From positions 1 to 64,000 of the forward strand of contig NZ_OLMK01000017.1 of the NCBI RefSeq assembly GCF_900290235.1: DNA of 64,000 bases, written 5' to 3'. Shown here one piece after another: positions 9,612 through 17,350 of this stretch (position 1 is the first letter of the stretch; each line of letters starts with the position of its first letter). A program made the translations under genes and the position numbers. This stretch comes from Streptomyces sp. MA5143a. GTDB taxonomy: Bacteria; Actinomycetota; Actinomycetes; Streptomycetales; Streptomycetaceae. The notes beneath the pieces were generated by a model. The model ran no database searches and was not told the origin of the DNA. It worked only from the letters and a program-made list of their open reading frames with translations.

Positions 9612-10567
9612 AGTACGTTCGTCTCCCGGTTCTTCTCGTGCTTCGTCTGCTCAATACCGGCCGGGACGTAACCGGTCTGGCCCTGCTCCGCGAGCTCCTT
9701 GAGGTGCTGCTCGTAGCGCTCGGGGGAGACGACCTTGACGTTGAAGAGCATCCGCGAGTGGTCCACACCGCACAGCTCGGCGCACTTGCCCAGGAAGGTG
9801 CCTTCCTGGTTGGGGGTCACCTGGAAGGCGTTGGTGTGGCCCGGGATGACGTCCTGCTTCATCAGGAACGGCACCACCCAGAAGGAGTGGATGACGTCAC
9901 GCGAGGTGAGGACGAAGCGGACCGTCTTGCCCTTGGGGAGCCAGAGGGTCGGGCCGGGGTTGCCGGTCTGCGGGTTCTTCTCACCGGGGATACCGCAGGT
10001 GTAGACGCCGCCGGCGTTGGCCGGGAAGTCCTTCTTGTACCGCTCCGGGATCGCGGCCAGGTTGGCGTCCTTGGCCGCGTCGCCGGTGGAGCCGTCGACG
10101 TTCTCGATGTAGTTGAAGCACCAGCTCCACTGGAAGCCGACCACGTTGACCGTGACGTCGGGCTTCTTGGACGTGTCGAGGAGCTTCGACTCGTCGCGGG
10201 CGGTGAAGTAGAACAGCACCGAGACGATGATCAGCGGAACGACCGTGTACAGCGCCTCGATGGGCATGTTGTACCGGGTCTGTGGGGGAACCTCGACCTT
10301 GGTGCGGCTGCGCCGGTGGAAGAAAGCACTCCACAGGATCAGGCCCCAGACCAGTACGCCCGTGGCGAGCGCGGCCGCCCAGGAACCCTGCCACAGGGAG
10401 AGGATCCGCGGAGCCTCTTCCGTGGTCGGGGTGGGCATACCAAGGCGAGGGAAGTCCTTGTATGTGCAACCGGTGGCGGTCGCCAGGACCAGGCCCGCAG
10501 TCAGTGCCTGCAGCAGCTTCCGCCGCATCGGGCGCCGCGGCGAGCGGTCGGAGCCGTTGGGACTCAC
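9608..10567 (-). CDS. ctaC: Cytochrome c oxidase subunit II CtaC
   Basis: Subunit II carries the binuclear CuA centre that receives electrons from the QcrC hemes. The 319-residue protein has a lipoprotein-like signal ending ATGC (Cys about residue 33), a membrane hairpin ([21 protein letters not shown] and [16 protein letters not shown]), and a cupredoxin domain with the CuA motif [12 protein letters not shown]. The GTG at 10567 is preceded by GGAAGG six bases away. It heads ctaC-ctaD-ctaF. The 283-base leader region upstream (10568-10850) is shared with the divergent cysteine desulfurase gene; apart from the copy of a dispersed repeat at 10798 I could not fix a convincing promoter for ctaC. 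Confidence 0.97.
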   Translation of the reverse strand: MSPNGSDRSPRRPMRRKLLQALTAGLVLATATGCTYKDFPRLGMPTPTTEEAPRILSLWQGSWAAALATGVLVWGLILWSAFFHRRSRTKVEVPPQTRYNMPIEALYTVVPLIIVSVLFYFTARDESKLLDTSKKPDVTVNVVGFQWSWCFNYIENVDGSTGDAAKDANLAAIPERYKKDFPANAGGVYTCGIPGEKNPQTGNPGPTLWLPKGKTVRFVLTSRDVIHSFWVVPFLMKQDVIPGHTNAFQVTPNQEGTFLGKCAELCGVDHSRMLFNVKVVSPERYEQHLKELAEQGQTGYVPAGIEQTKHEKNRETNVL

Positions 10568-10797
10568 GTAGCGCCTTCCCGAGAGTCTCGCCCGCGCAGG
10601 TCAGGCTGCGGCCTTCTCGCTGGTCGGTCGCCGCCCTGCGGCGGGCAGGGGTTTGGATGTTTATGCGGACCAAACCCTACTGGACGCGATTTGGGGTCGC
10701 GCGGGGAGGGGGGCCCAACACTCCGTGGGTCATGCCGTGCGCCTAATAGCTCGACAGTTCGGGGGGTTTGGCGGGTTCAGGCAGGTTGTGGTTGTTC

Positions 10798-10816
10798 GCG
10801 CAGTTCCCCGCGCCCC
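10798..10816 (+). repeat. Dispersed intergenic element, copy 1
   Basis: GCGCAGTTCCCCGCGCCCC, preceded by a TTGTGG-rich lead-in, is the first of five copies of an intergenic sequence in this window. The others are at 25155, 42644 (reverse), 45754 and 45837 (reverse). This copy is 35 bases before the desulfurase start and lacks the hairpin that follows other copies. Confidence 0.7.
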
Positions 10817-10850
10817 CGTTTCACTCGCCCCGAGGCTTTAGCGTTGACCT

Positions 10851-12227
10851 GTGGCGTACTTCGACTCTGCTTCCTCCGCTCCCCTCCACCCCGTCGCACG
10901 GCAGGCGCTGTTGGCCTCCCTGGACGAGGGGTGGGCCGATCCCGCCCGGCTGTACCGGGAGGGGCGGCGGGCGCGGATGCTGCTGGACGCGGCCCGTGAG
11001 GCGGCCGCCGAGGCCGTGGGGTGCCGGGCGGACGAGCTGGTGTTCACCTCGTCCGGGACACGCGCGGTGCACTCCGGGGTCGCCGGGGTGCTGGCGGGAC
11101 GGCGGCGCGCGGGACGCCACCTGATCGTGTCGTCCGTCGAACACTCTTCGGTGCTGCACGCGGCGGAGGTCCACGAGGCCGGGGGCGGGACGGTCACCCA
11201 CGTGCTGGTGGATCGGTCGGGAGCGGTGTCCGCGCCCTCGTTCGCCGAGGCCCTGCGCCCCGACACCGCGCTGGCGTGTCTGCAGTCCGCCAACCACGAG
11301 GTGGGGACGGAGCAGCCGGTGGCCGAGGTGGCGGCGGGGTGCCGGGAGGCGGGGGTGCCGCTGCTGGTGGACGCCGCGCAGTCGCTGGGGTGGGGCCGCG
11401 TCGACGGGGACTGGTCGGTCCTGACGGGGAGTGCCCACAAGTGGGGCGGTCCGTCCGGGGTGGGGCTGCTCGTCGTGCGCAAGGGGGTGCGGTTCGCGGC
11501 CCAAGGACCCGCCGACGAGCGGGAGTCGGGGCGGGCCGCCGGGTTCGAGAACATCCCGGCGATCGTGGCGGCGGCGGCCTCGCTGCGGGCGGTTCGGGCG
11601 GAGGCCGCAGCGGAGTCCGTACGGCTGCGGGAGCTGACGGAGCGGATCCGGACACGGGTGCCGGCGTTGGTGCCGGACGTGGAGGTGGTCGGACATCCGG
11701 AGCGGAGGCTGCCCGGTGTCGTCACCTTCTCCTGTCTCTATGTGGATGGGGAGACATTGCTGCACGAGCTGGACCGCGCGGGGTTCTCCGTGTCGTCCGG
11801 GTCCTCCTGCACGAGCAGCACGCTGACGCCGAGCCATGTGCTGCGCGCCATGGGGGTGCTGAGCGAGGGCAACGTACGGGTGTCGCTGCCGGCGGGCACG
11901 GCGGAGGAGGACGTCGAGCGGTTCCTGGCGGTGCTGCCGGGGGCGGTCGCCGCGGTGCGGGAGAAGCTGGGCGCGCCGGCCCCGGCCGCCGTGGTGCGCG
12001 AGGACGCCCTGGTCGTGGACGCCCTCGGCAAGCGGTGCCCCATCCCCGTCATCGAGCTGGCGAAGGTGATCGCGGACGTCCCCGTCGGCGGCACGGTCCG
12101 TGTCCTCTCCGACGACGAGGCGGCCCGTCTGGACATCCCGGCGTGGTGCGAGATGCGGGGCCAGGAGTACGTCGGAGAGGAAACGGCGGAGCGGGGCTCG
12201 GCGTATGTGGTGCGCCGGGTGGGCTGA
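10851..12227 (+). CDS. Cysteine desulfurase fused to a TusA-like sulfur carrier
   Basis: Residues 1 to about 375 are a class V PLP-dependent cysteine desulfurase (NifS/IscS type). The PLP lysine is in SAHKWGGPSGVG, EHSSVLHA carries a substrate-site histidine, and SSGSSCTS carries the active Cys. Residues about 383-458 are a TusA/SirA domain (VDALGKRCPIPVIELAK) whose Cys-Pro motif accepts persulfide sulfur. The fusion would hand sulfur from cysteine straight to its own carrier, for tRNA thiolation, cofactor or Fe-S synthesis. Start is GTG at 10851, six bases after TAGCGT and without a Shine-Dalgarno, suggesting a leaderless mRNA. It is divergent from ctaC, whose complex needs assembled Fe-S and heme partners. 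Confidence 0.93.
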   Translation: MAYFDSASSAPLHPVARQALLASLDEGWADPARLYREGRRARMLLDAAREAAAEAVGCRADELVFTSSGTRAVHSGVAGVLAGRRRAGRHLIVSSVEHSSVLHAAEVHEAGGGTVTHVLVDRSGAVSAPSFAEALRPDTALACLQSANHEVGTEQPVAEVAAGCREAGVPLLVDAAQSLGWGRVDGDWSVLTGSAHKWGGPSGVGLLVVRKGVRFAAQGPADERESGRAAGFENIPAIVAAAASLRAVRAEAAAESVRLRELTERIRTRVPALVPDVEVVGHPERRLPGVVTFSCLYVDGETLLHELDRAGFSVSSGSSCTSSTLTPSHVLRAMGVLSEGNVRVSLPAGTAEEDVERFLAVLPGAVAAVREKLGAPAPAAVVREDALVVDALGKRCPIPVIELAKVIADVPVGGTVRVLSDDEAARLDIPAWCEMRGQEYVGEETAERGSAYVVRRVG

Positions 12228-12248
12228 GCCGTCAGGCGGGGTGGGCCG

Positions 12249-13223
12249 TCAGGTGAGGTGGGCCTTGACCTCGCCGGCGGCGTCGTCGCCGTACGCCTTG
12301 GTGAAGCGCTCCATGAAGTGGCCGCGGCGCAGCTGGTACTCCTGGGTGCCCACGGTCTCGATGACCAGCGTGGCGAGCATGCAGCCGACCTGGGCCGCGC
12401 GCTCCAGGGAGACGCCCCAGGCGAGCCCGGAGAGGAAGCCGGCGCGGAACGCGTCGCCGACGCCGGTGGGGTCGGCCTTGCGCTCCTCGTCCGGGCAGCC
12501 GACCTCGATCGGGTCGTGGCCGACGCGCTCGATGCGGACGCCCTGCGCTCCGAGGGTGGTCACCCGGTGGCCGACCCGGTCGAGGATCTCCGCGTCCGAC
12601 CAGCCGGTCTTGTTCTCGATGAGGCCCTTCTCGTACTCGTTGGAGAAGAGGTAGGTCGCGCCGTCCAGCAGTATCCGGATCTCCTCACCCTCCATGCGGG
12701 CGATCTGCTGGGAGAAGTCGGCGGCGAAGGGGATGCCGCGCGAACGGCACTCCTCGGTGTGGCGGAGCATCGCCTCCGGGTCGTCGGCGCCGATGAGGAC
12801 CAGGTCGAGGCCGTCGACGCGGTCGGCGACGGTCTTCAGCTCGATGAGACGGGCCTCGCTCATGGCACCGGTGTAGAAGGAGCCGATCTGGTTGTGGTCG
12901 GCGTCGGTGGTGCAGACGAAGCGGGCCGTGTGCAGCGTCTCGGAGATGCGCACGGAGGCCGTGTCGACGCCGTGCCGGTCGAGCCAGGCGCGGTACTCGT
13001 CGAAGTCGGAGCCGGCCGCGCCGACGAGGATCGGCTTCGTGCCGAGCTGTCCCATGCCGAACGCGATGTTCGCGCCGACACCGCCCCGGCGGACGTCGAG
13101 CTGGTCGACGAGGAAGGAGAGGGAGACCGTGTGCAGCTGGTCCGCGACGAACTGGTCGGCGAAGCGGCCCGGGAAGGTCATCAGATGGTCGGTGGCGATG
13201 GAACCGGAGACTGCGATACGCAC
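12249..13223 (-). CDS. adoK: Adenosine kinase-like PfkB-family sugar kinase
   Basis: The 324-residue protein is a ribokinase-fold (PfkB) kinase. It resembles, as I recall, mycobacterial adenosine kinase in opening (IAVSGSIATDHLMTFPGRF) and in length. RGGVGANIAFGMGQLG binds the sugar; DPTGVGDAFRAGFL is the PfkB signature with catalytic Asp. It likely phosphorylates adenosine to AMP in purine salvage, though ribokinase-like activity cannot be excluded. GTG at 13223 is chosen as start because the family begins there; AGGAG is present but 12 bases away. It is convergent with the desulfurase gene. In mycobacteria the orthologue also lies between ctaC and the iscA-like gene. Confidence 0.9.
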   Translation of the reverse strand: MRIAVSGSIATDHLMTFPGRFADQFVADQLHTVSLSFLVDQLDVRRGGVGANIAFGMGQLGTKPILVGAAGSDFDEYRAWLDRHGVDTASVRISETLHTARFVCTTDADHNQIGSFYTGAMSEARLIELKTVADRVDGLDLVLIGADDPEAMLRHTEECRSRGIPFAADFSQQIARMEGEEIRILLDGATYLFSNEYEKGLIENKTGWSDAEILDRVGHRVTTLGAQGVRIERVGHDPIEVGCPDEERKADPTGVGDAFRAGFLSGLAWGVSLERAAQVGCMLATLVIETVGTQEYQLRRGHFMERFTKAYGDDAAGEVKAHLT

Positions 13224-13358
13224 GGCGAGGACACGCTCCTGCGGAGGGAGAGGGGATTGACAGTTCACGCTACCGGGTCGTCCGGGCCCTCAGAAGCAGG
13301 CAAAACTACCCGATAGTAGGTCTTTCTTCGTGGGGTTCCCGGTGCGTACGGTGCCGAT

Positions 13359-13568
13359 ATGACGAACCCCAAGATCCACGGCACCGTCCCGTTCGACCCG
13401 GACGGCGGCCTCGCGGCGCTGCGCGGCGACTGCGCCCGGATGGCACCGCACTGGGCGGCCCCCGCGAAGGTCATTACGGCTCCGGTGCCCCCTTCGCTCA
13501 TCCACGGGGTGACGGTTCCCGCGACCTCCGCGCGGCTGGTGGACGCGATGTCGGACTACGGCGACTGA
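13359..13568 (+). CDS. Small hypothetical protein, 69 residues
   Basis: I do not recognise a domain. The reading frame has strongly GC-ending codons like its neighbours, which supports real coding. TACGGT lies six bases before the ATG and there is no Shine-Dalgarno, consistent with a leaderless transcript. The protein is soluble, rich in Pro, Ala and Val, with no signal or membrane segment. It sits between adenosine kinase (divergent) and a conserved membrane protein (same strand, 114 bases further). Confidence 0.6.
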   Translation: MTNPKIHGTVPFDPDGGLAALRGDCARMAPHWAAPAKVITAPVPPSLIHGVTVPATSARLVDAMSDYGD

Positions 13569-13682
13569 GGGGTCCGCCGCGCACCCGCTCGACGGACAGG
13601 GAACCGTCGGCTCCTCCGCCGCGTCCCATCGCTGTCCCCCGTATAGGGGAGGCGGTGTACGACCAGCCGAAGGAGCGATGCG

Positions 13683-15320
13683 GTGAACGCCGAGCGACCC
13701 GACCACCCCGAGAAACCGGACGAGGGCACCCGGCCCGACGCGACCGAGGAGCTCAGGGCTGCCGGGGACCGGGCCGAGGCGGCCGGGAAGACCGACTCGG
13801 CCGAGGCCGAGGGGGCTCCCGCCACGGGGGCCGGCGACGACGAGGCGCGGGAGGCCCGTACGGGGGACGTGCCCGAGGTCGCCGAGGTCGGGCAGGCCGA
13901 GGCCGCCGAGGTCGAGGACACCCGGCGGGCGGCACGGCGGCGGTCCCGCGTGGTCGTGGCCTCCGTGGCCGCGGCGGTGCTGCTCGTCGGCGGCGGTGGG
14001 GCGTTTCTCGCGGCGACCACGTCCGGTGGGTCCGGCGATGGCTCCGGGCGCTCGGCCGGCTCCGACGGCACTCCTCCGCCGCTGGCGCTCGACGGCTACG
14101 GCGGCAGCGGTTCGAACGGCATCGCTCCCGGTGAACCCGACCCCAACGGGGTGACGTACCAGGCCGACGGCAAGCTGCCCGACGGCCCGGACTCGGCCCC
14201 CGTGTACCGGGCCGAGGGGCAGGTCACGGCCGCCGAGGTGGCGCGGCTCGCCAAGGCGCTGGGCGTCGACGGCGAGCCGAGGGCCGAGGGCGAGAGCTGG
14301 CGGGTCGGCACCACGGGCGACGGATCGGGCCCCACCCTCCAGGTCGGCAGGAAGGCGCCGGGCGCGTGGACGTTCAGCCGGTTCACACCGGGCACCGACA
14401 ACTGCCAGAAGGTCGTCGTCTGCACCGCCGTGCCCCCGGCCGGTGACGCCGACCCGGTGAGCGAGGCCGCGGCGAGGAAGGCGGCGACGCCGATCCTCAA
14501 GGCCGTCGGCCAGGACGACGCCAAGCTCGACGTCTCCCGGCTCCTCGACGACGTCCGCGTGGTGAACGCCGACCCCGAGGTCGGCGGGCTGCCCACGTAC
14601 GGCTGGGCGACCAACCTCCAGGTCGGCGCCGACGGCACGGTGGTCGGCGGCAGCGGCAATGTGAAGGCACCGGTGAAGGGCGACAGGTACCCGGTGGTCG
14701 ACGCGGAGCGGGCGCTGAAGCTGCTGAACGAGTCGGGGCAGGGCGTCGGCCACGCCCGCGAGGACGGCACGCCGTCGCCGTCGATGCCGCGGACCCTGCC
14801 CGTGCCGGTCGAGGACGCGGTGTTCGGGCTGGCCTCCCACCAGGTCGGCGGCCGGCCGGCGCTGGTGCCGTCCTGGCTGTTCGAGGTGCGGCCGCGGAAG
14901 GCCGCGGAGGGCTTCACCGTGACGCACCCGGCCGTCGACCCGAAGTACCTGGCCCCCTCCGCCCAGCCGGAGGAGCCGACCGAGGGGCCCGAGGACCCGA
15001 ACGTCCCCGGCGACCGGCCGCCGGCCGACCCCACGACGCGGAACGTCCCGGTACAGGGCTACACCGCCGACGGCAGGGAGCTGACCGTCAGCTTCTGGGG
15101 CGGGGTGTGCAGCGAGTACACGGTCACCGCGACCGAGAAGTCGGGCGAGGTGACGGTCACCGTGACCGGCACCTCCCAGCCCGGCCGGGTCTGCGTCATG
15201 ATCGCCAAGGCGATGGAGCGCACCGTGCGACTGGACGGGCCGCTGGGCGACCGCGAGGTGGTCGGACCGGACGGCGAGGAGATCCACGAGGGCGGGATCC
15301 GGGAGACGCAGCCGCAGTAG
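13683..15320 (+). CDS. Conserved actinobacterial single-pass membrane protein
   Basis: The 545-residue protein has a strongly acidic, Glu/Ala/Asp-rich cytoplasmic tail (residues 1-80), a basic RRAARRRSR stop, one membrane helix (about 88-110), a flexible Gly/Ser stretch, and a large extracytoplasmic domain of about 400 residues. It contains one Cys pair around DNCQKVVVC and two more Cys near the C-terminus that may form disulfides. The GTG at 13683 has AGGAG seven bases upstream. A protein of similar design occupies the same place in mycobacteria (Rv2203, from memory). Function is unknown; an envelope role is inferred from topology. Confidence 0.9.
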   Translation: MNAERPDHPEKPDEGTRPDATEELRAAGDRAEAAGKTDSAEAEGAPATGAGDDEAREARTGDVPEVAEVGQAEAAEVEDTRRAARRRSRVVVASVAAAVLLVGGGGAFLAATTSGGSGDGSGRSAGSDGTPPPLALDGYGGSGSNGIAPGEPDPNGVTYQADGKLPDGPDSAPVYRAEGQVTAAEVARLAKALGVDGEPRAEGESWRVGTTGDGSGPTLQVGRKAPGAWTFSRFTPGTDNCQKVVVCTAVPPAGDADPVSEAAARKAATPILKAVGQDDAKLDVSRLLDDVRVVNADPEVGGLPTYGWATNLQVGADGTVVGGSGNVKAPVKGDRYPVVDAERALKLLNESGQGVGHAREDGTPSPSMPRTLPVPVEDAVFGLASHQVGGRPALVPSWLFEVRPRKAAEGFTVTHPAVDPKYLAPSAQPEEPTEGPEDPNVPGDRPPADPTTRNVPVQGYTADGRELTVSFWGGVCSEYTVTATEKSGEVTVTVTGTSQPGRVCVMIAKAMERTVRLDGPLGDREVVGPDGEEIHEGGIRETQPQ

Positions 15321-15344
15321 GGCCGGCCGCGAGCCGGGAACGGA

Positions 15345-15383
15345 CGAAGGCGGCGCCCCCTTCGGAGGGGGACGCCGCCTTCG
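15345..15383. terminator. Terminator between the membrane protein and iscA
   Basis: CGAAGGCGGCG and CGCCGCCTTCG with inner CCCCC/GGGGG form a long GC-rich stem 24 bases after the stop at 15320. The converging iscA ends at 15446, so it may serve both directions. Confidence 0.8.
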
Positions 15384-15385
15384 TC

Positions 15386-15432
15386 GTGCTCAGCGCGCGC
15401 CGTACGGGCCGTGCTCAGCGCGCGCCGTACGG
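15386..15432 (+). repeat. Tandem 22-bp direct repeat
   Basis: GTGCTCAGCGCGCGCCGTAC plus GG occurs twice (15386-15407 and 15411-15432), exactly repeated with a 25-bp period. It lies between the terminator and the iscA stop. No function is evident; it looks like a recent local duplication. Confidence 0.75.
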
Positions 15433-15445
15433 CGTGCGGGCGGGC

Positions 15446-15802
15446 TCAGCTGAAGGAGTCGCCGCAGGCGCAGGAGCCGGTCGCGTTCGGGTTGTCGATG
15501 GTGAAGCCCTGCTTCTCGATGGTGTCGACGAAGTCGATGGTGGCGCCGCCGAGGTAGGGGGCGCTCATGCGGTCGGTGGTGACCTTCACACCGTCGAAGT
15601 CCTTGACCACGTCACCGTCGAGCGAACGCTCGTCGAAGAAGAGCTGGTAGCGCAGGCCGGAGCAGCCGCCGGGCTGGACGGCGACGCGCAGCGACAGGTC
15701 GTCACGGCCTTCCTGGTCGAGCAGGGCCTTGACCTTGGCCGCGGCGGCGTCGGTCAGGATGATGCCGTCGGTGACGGTGGTGGTCTCGTCCGATACGGAC
15801 AT
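15446..15802 (-). CDS. IscA/ErpA-type iron-sulfur cluster insertion protein
   Basis: The 118-residue A-type carrier receives Fe-S clusters and delivers them to target enzymes. The three conserved cysteines are present: one in GGCSGLRY and two in the C-terminal CACGDSF. GGGAGAG precedes the ATG at 15802 by six bases. It is divergent from nadA, whose product is a [4Fe-4S] enzyme, and near a cysteine desulfurase, so the context fits Fe-S maturation. The equivalent mycobacterial gene sits in the same neighbourhood. Confidence 0.95.
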   Translation of the reverse strand: MSVSDETTTVTDGIILTDAAAAKVKALLDQEGRDDLSLRVAVQPGGCSGLRYQLFFDERSLDGDVVKDFDGVKVTTDRMSAPYLGGATIDFVDTIEKQGFTIDNPNATGSCACGDSFS

Positions 15803-15980
15803 CTACATCTCTCCCGGGTTGTACGGAGACTGCTTGCCGACGAGTGCAACCGCCGGGGTCCCGGATTCATTCCGTCCGGGGCGAGCGGTTTTCCACCGCG
15901 TCCTTCTTCATGCTCGCACATGGCCCGCGTGCTGGGCACCGGCCGCCGCACGGGTGTCCGGTCGGCCCGCCGGGATTCAT

Positions 15981-16015
15981 GTCACATCGACGCTATGGGC
16001 ATCGTCAACGTGACG
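15981..16015. promoter_or_regulatory. Overlapping inverted repeats in the iscA-nadA intergenic region
   Basis: The 318-base divergent region 15803-16120 holds an inverted repeat GTCACATCGACG (15981-15992) and CGTCAACGTGAC (16003-16014), matching 10 of 12 positions around a 10-base spacer. Nested in its right half is a short palindrome CGTCA-ACG-TGACG (16003-16015). Both are placed just upstream of a TATGAT box and could bind a regulator of nadA, iscA or both. The rest of the intergenic region shows nothing I can interpret. Confidence 0.45.
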
Positions 16016-16024
16016 TGAAGCGGT

Positions 16025-16030
16025 TATGAT
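16025..16030 (+). promoter_or_regulatory. Candidate -10 box of nadA
   Basis: TATGAT (16025-16030) is the best -10 match ahead of nadA, in an unusually AT-rich stretch for this genome. No good -35 is seen at 17-18 bases, so an activator or alternative sigma factor may be involved. The leader would be about 85 bases. Confidence 0.45.
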
Positions 16031-16120
16031 AGATAGCGTCATTTCGACGAAAAGGCTAGCCCGTATGTCCCGCCGGCTCCCCTCGGGCCGGCGAGCCGCA
16101 GAACAGAAAGGGTGCGTGTC

Positions 16121-17305
16121 GTGACCACCGCCCAGACCCCGGAGCTCGACGTACAGCCGACGCCCCTCGCCCTGCTGCTGCTCGGCCGTGAGGCCGACCC
16201 GAGGAGCGAGCGCGGAGTCGACTGCCCCGGCGACCTCCCCTCCCCCTCCGACCCCGACCTGGTGGAGCGTGCCCGGGCGGCGAAGGCGAAGCTCGGCGAC
16301 AAGGTCTTCGTGCTCGGCCACCACTACCAGCGCGACGAGGTCATCCAGTTCGCGGACGTCACGGGCGACTCCTTCAAGCTGGCCCGGGACGCGGCGGCGC
16401 GGCCCGAGGCCGAGTACATCGTCTTCTGCGGTGTGCACTTCATGGCCGAGTCGGCGGACATCCTGACCTCCGACGCCCAGAAGGTGGTCCTCCCCGACCT
16501 CGCCGCCGGGTGCTCGATGGCCGACATGGCCACCGCCGAGCAGGTCGCCGAGTGCTGGGACGTGCTGACCGAGGCCGGCGTGGCCGAGCAGGTCGTGCCG
16601 GTCTCGTACATGAACTCCTCCGCCGACATCAAGGCGTTCACCGGCAAGCACGGCGGCCTCATCTGCACCTCGTCGAACGCGAAGCGGGCCCTGGACTGGG
16701 CCTTCGAGCAGGGCGAGAAGGTGCTGTTCCTGCCCGACCAGCACCTGGGCCGCAACACCGCGGTGCGGGACATGGGCATGTCGCTGGAGGACTGCGTCGT
16801 CTACAACCCGCACAAGCCGGGCGGCGGCGTCACGGTGGAGCAGCTGCGGGCCGCGAAGATGATCCTGTGGCGGGGCCACTGCTCGGTGCACGGCCGCTTC
16901 AGCCTGGACTCCGTGAACGACGTACGGGCCCGCATACCCGGGGTCAACGTCCTCGTCCACCCCGAGTGCAAGCACGAGGTCGTGGCGGCGGCGGACCACG
17001 TCGGGTCCACCGAGTACATCATCAAGACGCTGGAGGCGGCCCCCGCCGGTTCCAAGTGGGCCATCGGCACCGAGCTGAACCTGGTGCGGCGGCTGGCGAA
17101 CCGTTTCGCGTCCGAGGACAAGGAGATCGTCTTCCTCGACAAGACGGTCTGCTTCTGCTCGACCATGAACCGCATCGACCTGCCCCACCTGGTGTGGACA
17201 CTGGAGTCGCTGGCGGAGGGCACCCTCGTCAACCGGATCGAGGTCGACAAGGAGACCGAGGCGTTCGCGAAGCTGGCACTGGAGCGGATGCTGGCGCTGC
17301 CGTAG
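16121..17305 (+). CDS. nadA: Quinolinate synthase NadA
   Basis: NadA condenses iminoaspartate with dihydroxyacetone phosphate to quinolinate in de novo NAD synthesis. It needs one [4Fe-4S] cluster. The 394-residue protein carries the three cluster cysteines in FCGVHFMAESA, HPECKHEV and CFCSTMNRID, and the substrate segments GHHYQRDEV and SYMNSSADIK. GTG at 16121 (MTTAQTPEL) is preferred over an in-frame GTG nine bases earlier because AAAGGG lies eight bases upstream. No nadB or nadC follows, which is unusual for bacteria but, as far as I recall, normal here. A short tandem duplication covers its last codons. Confidence 0.96.
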   Translation: MTTAQTPELDVQPTPLALLLLGREADPRSERGVDCPGDLPSPSDPDLVERARAAKAKLGDKVFVLGHHYQRDEVIQFADVTGDSFKLARDAAARPEAEYIVFCGVHFMAESADILTSDAQKVVLPDLAAGCSMADMATAEQVAECWDVLTEAGVAEQVVPVSYMNSSADIKAFTGKHGGLICTSSNAKRALDWAFEQGEKVLFLPDQHLGRNTAVRDMGMSLEDCVVYNPHKPGGGVTVEQLRAAKMILWRGHCSVHGRFSLDSVNDVRARIPGVNVLVHPECKHEVVAAADHVGSTEYIIKTLEAAPAGSKWAIGTELNLVRRLANRFASEDKEIVFLDKTVCFCSTMNRIDLPHLVWTLESLAEGTLVNRIEVDKETEAFAKLALERMLALP

Positions 17306-17337
17306 CCCGCGCGGATGCCGGCGTTGCCGTAGCCCGC
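17284..17337 (+). repeat. 27-bp tandem duplication of the nadA 3' end
   Basis: Bases 17284-17310 (last seven nadA codons, stop codon and five following bases) are repeated at 17311-17337 with 25 of 27 identities. The second copy therefore repeats the stop codon and is not translated. Confidence 0.8.
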
Positions 17338-17350
17338 ACACGCCGCGCGC

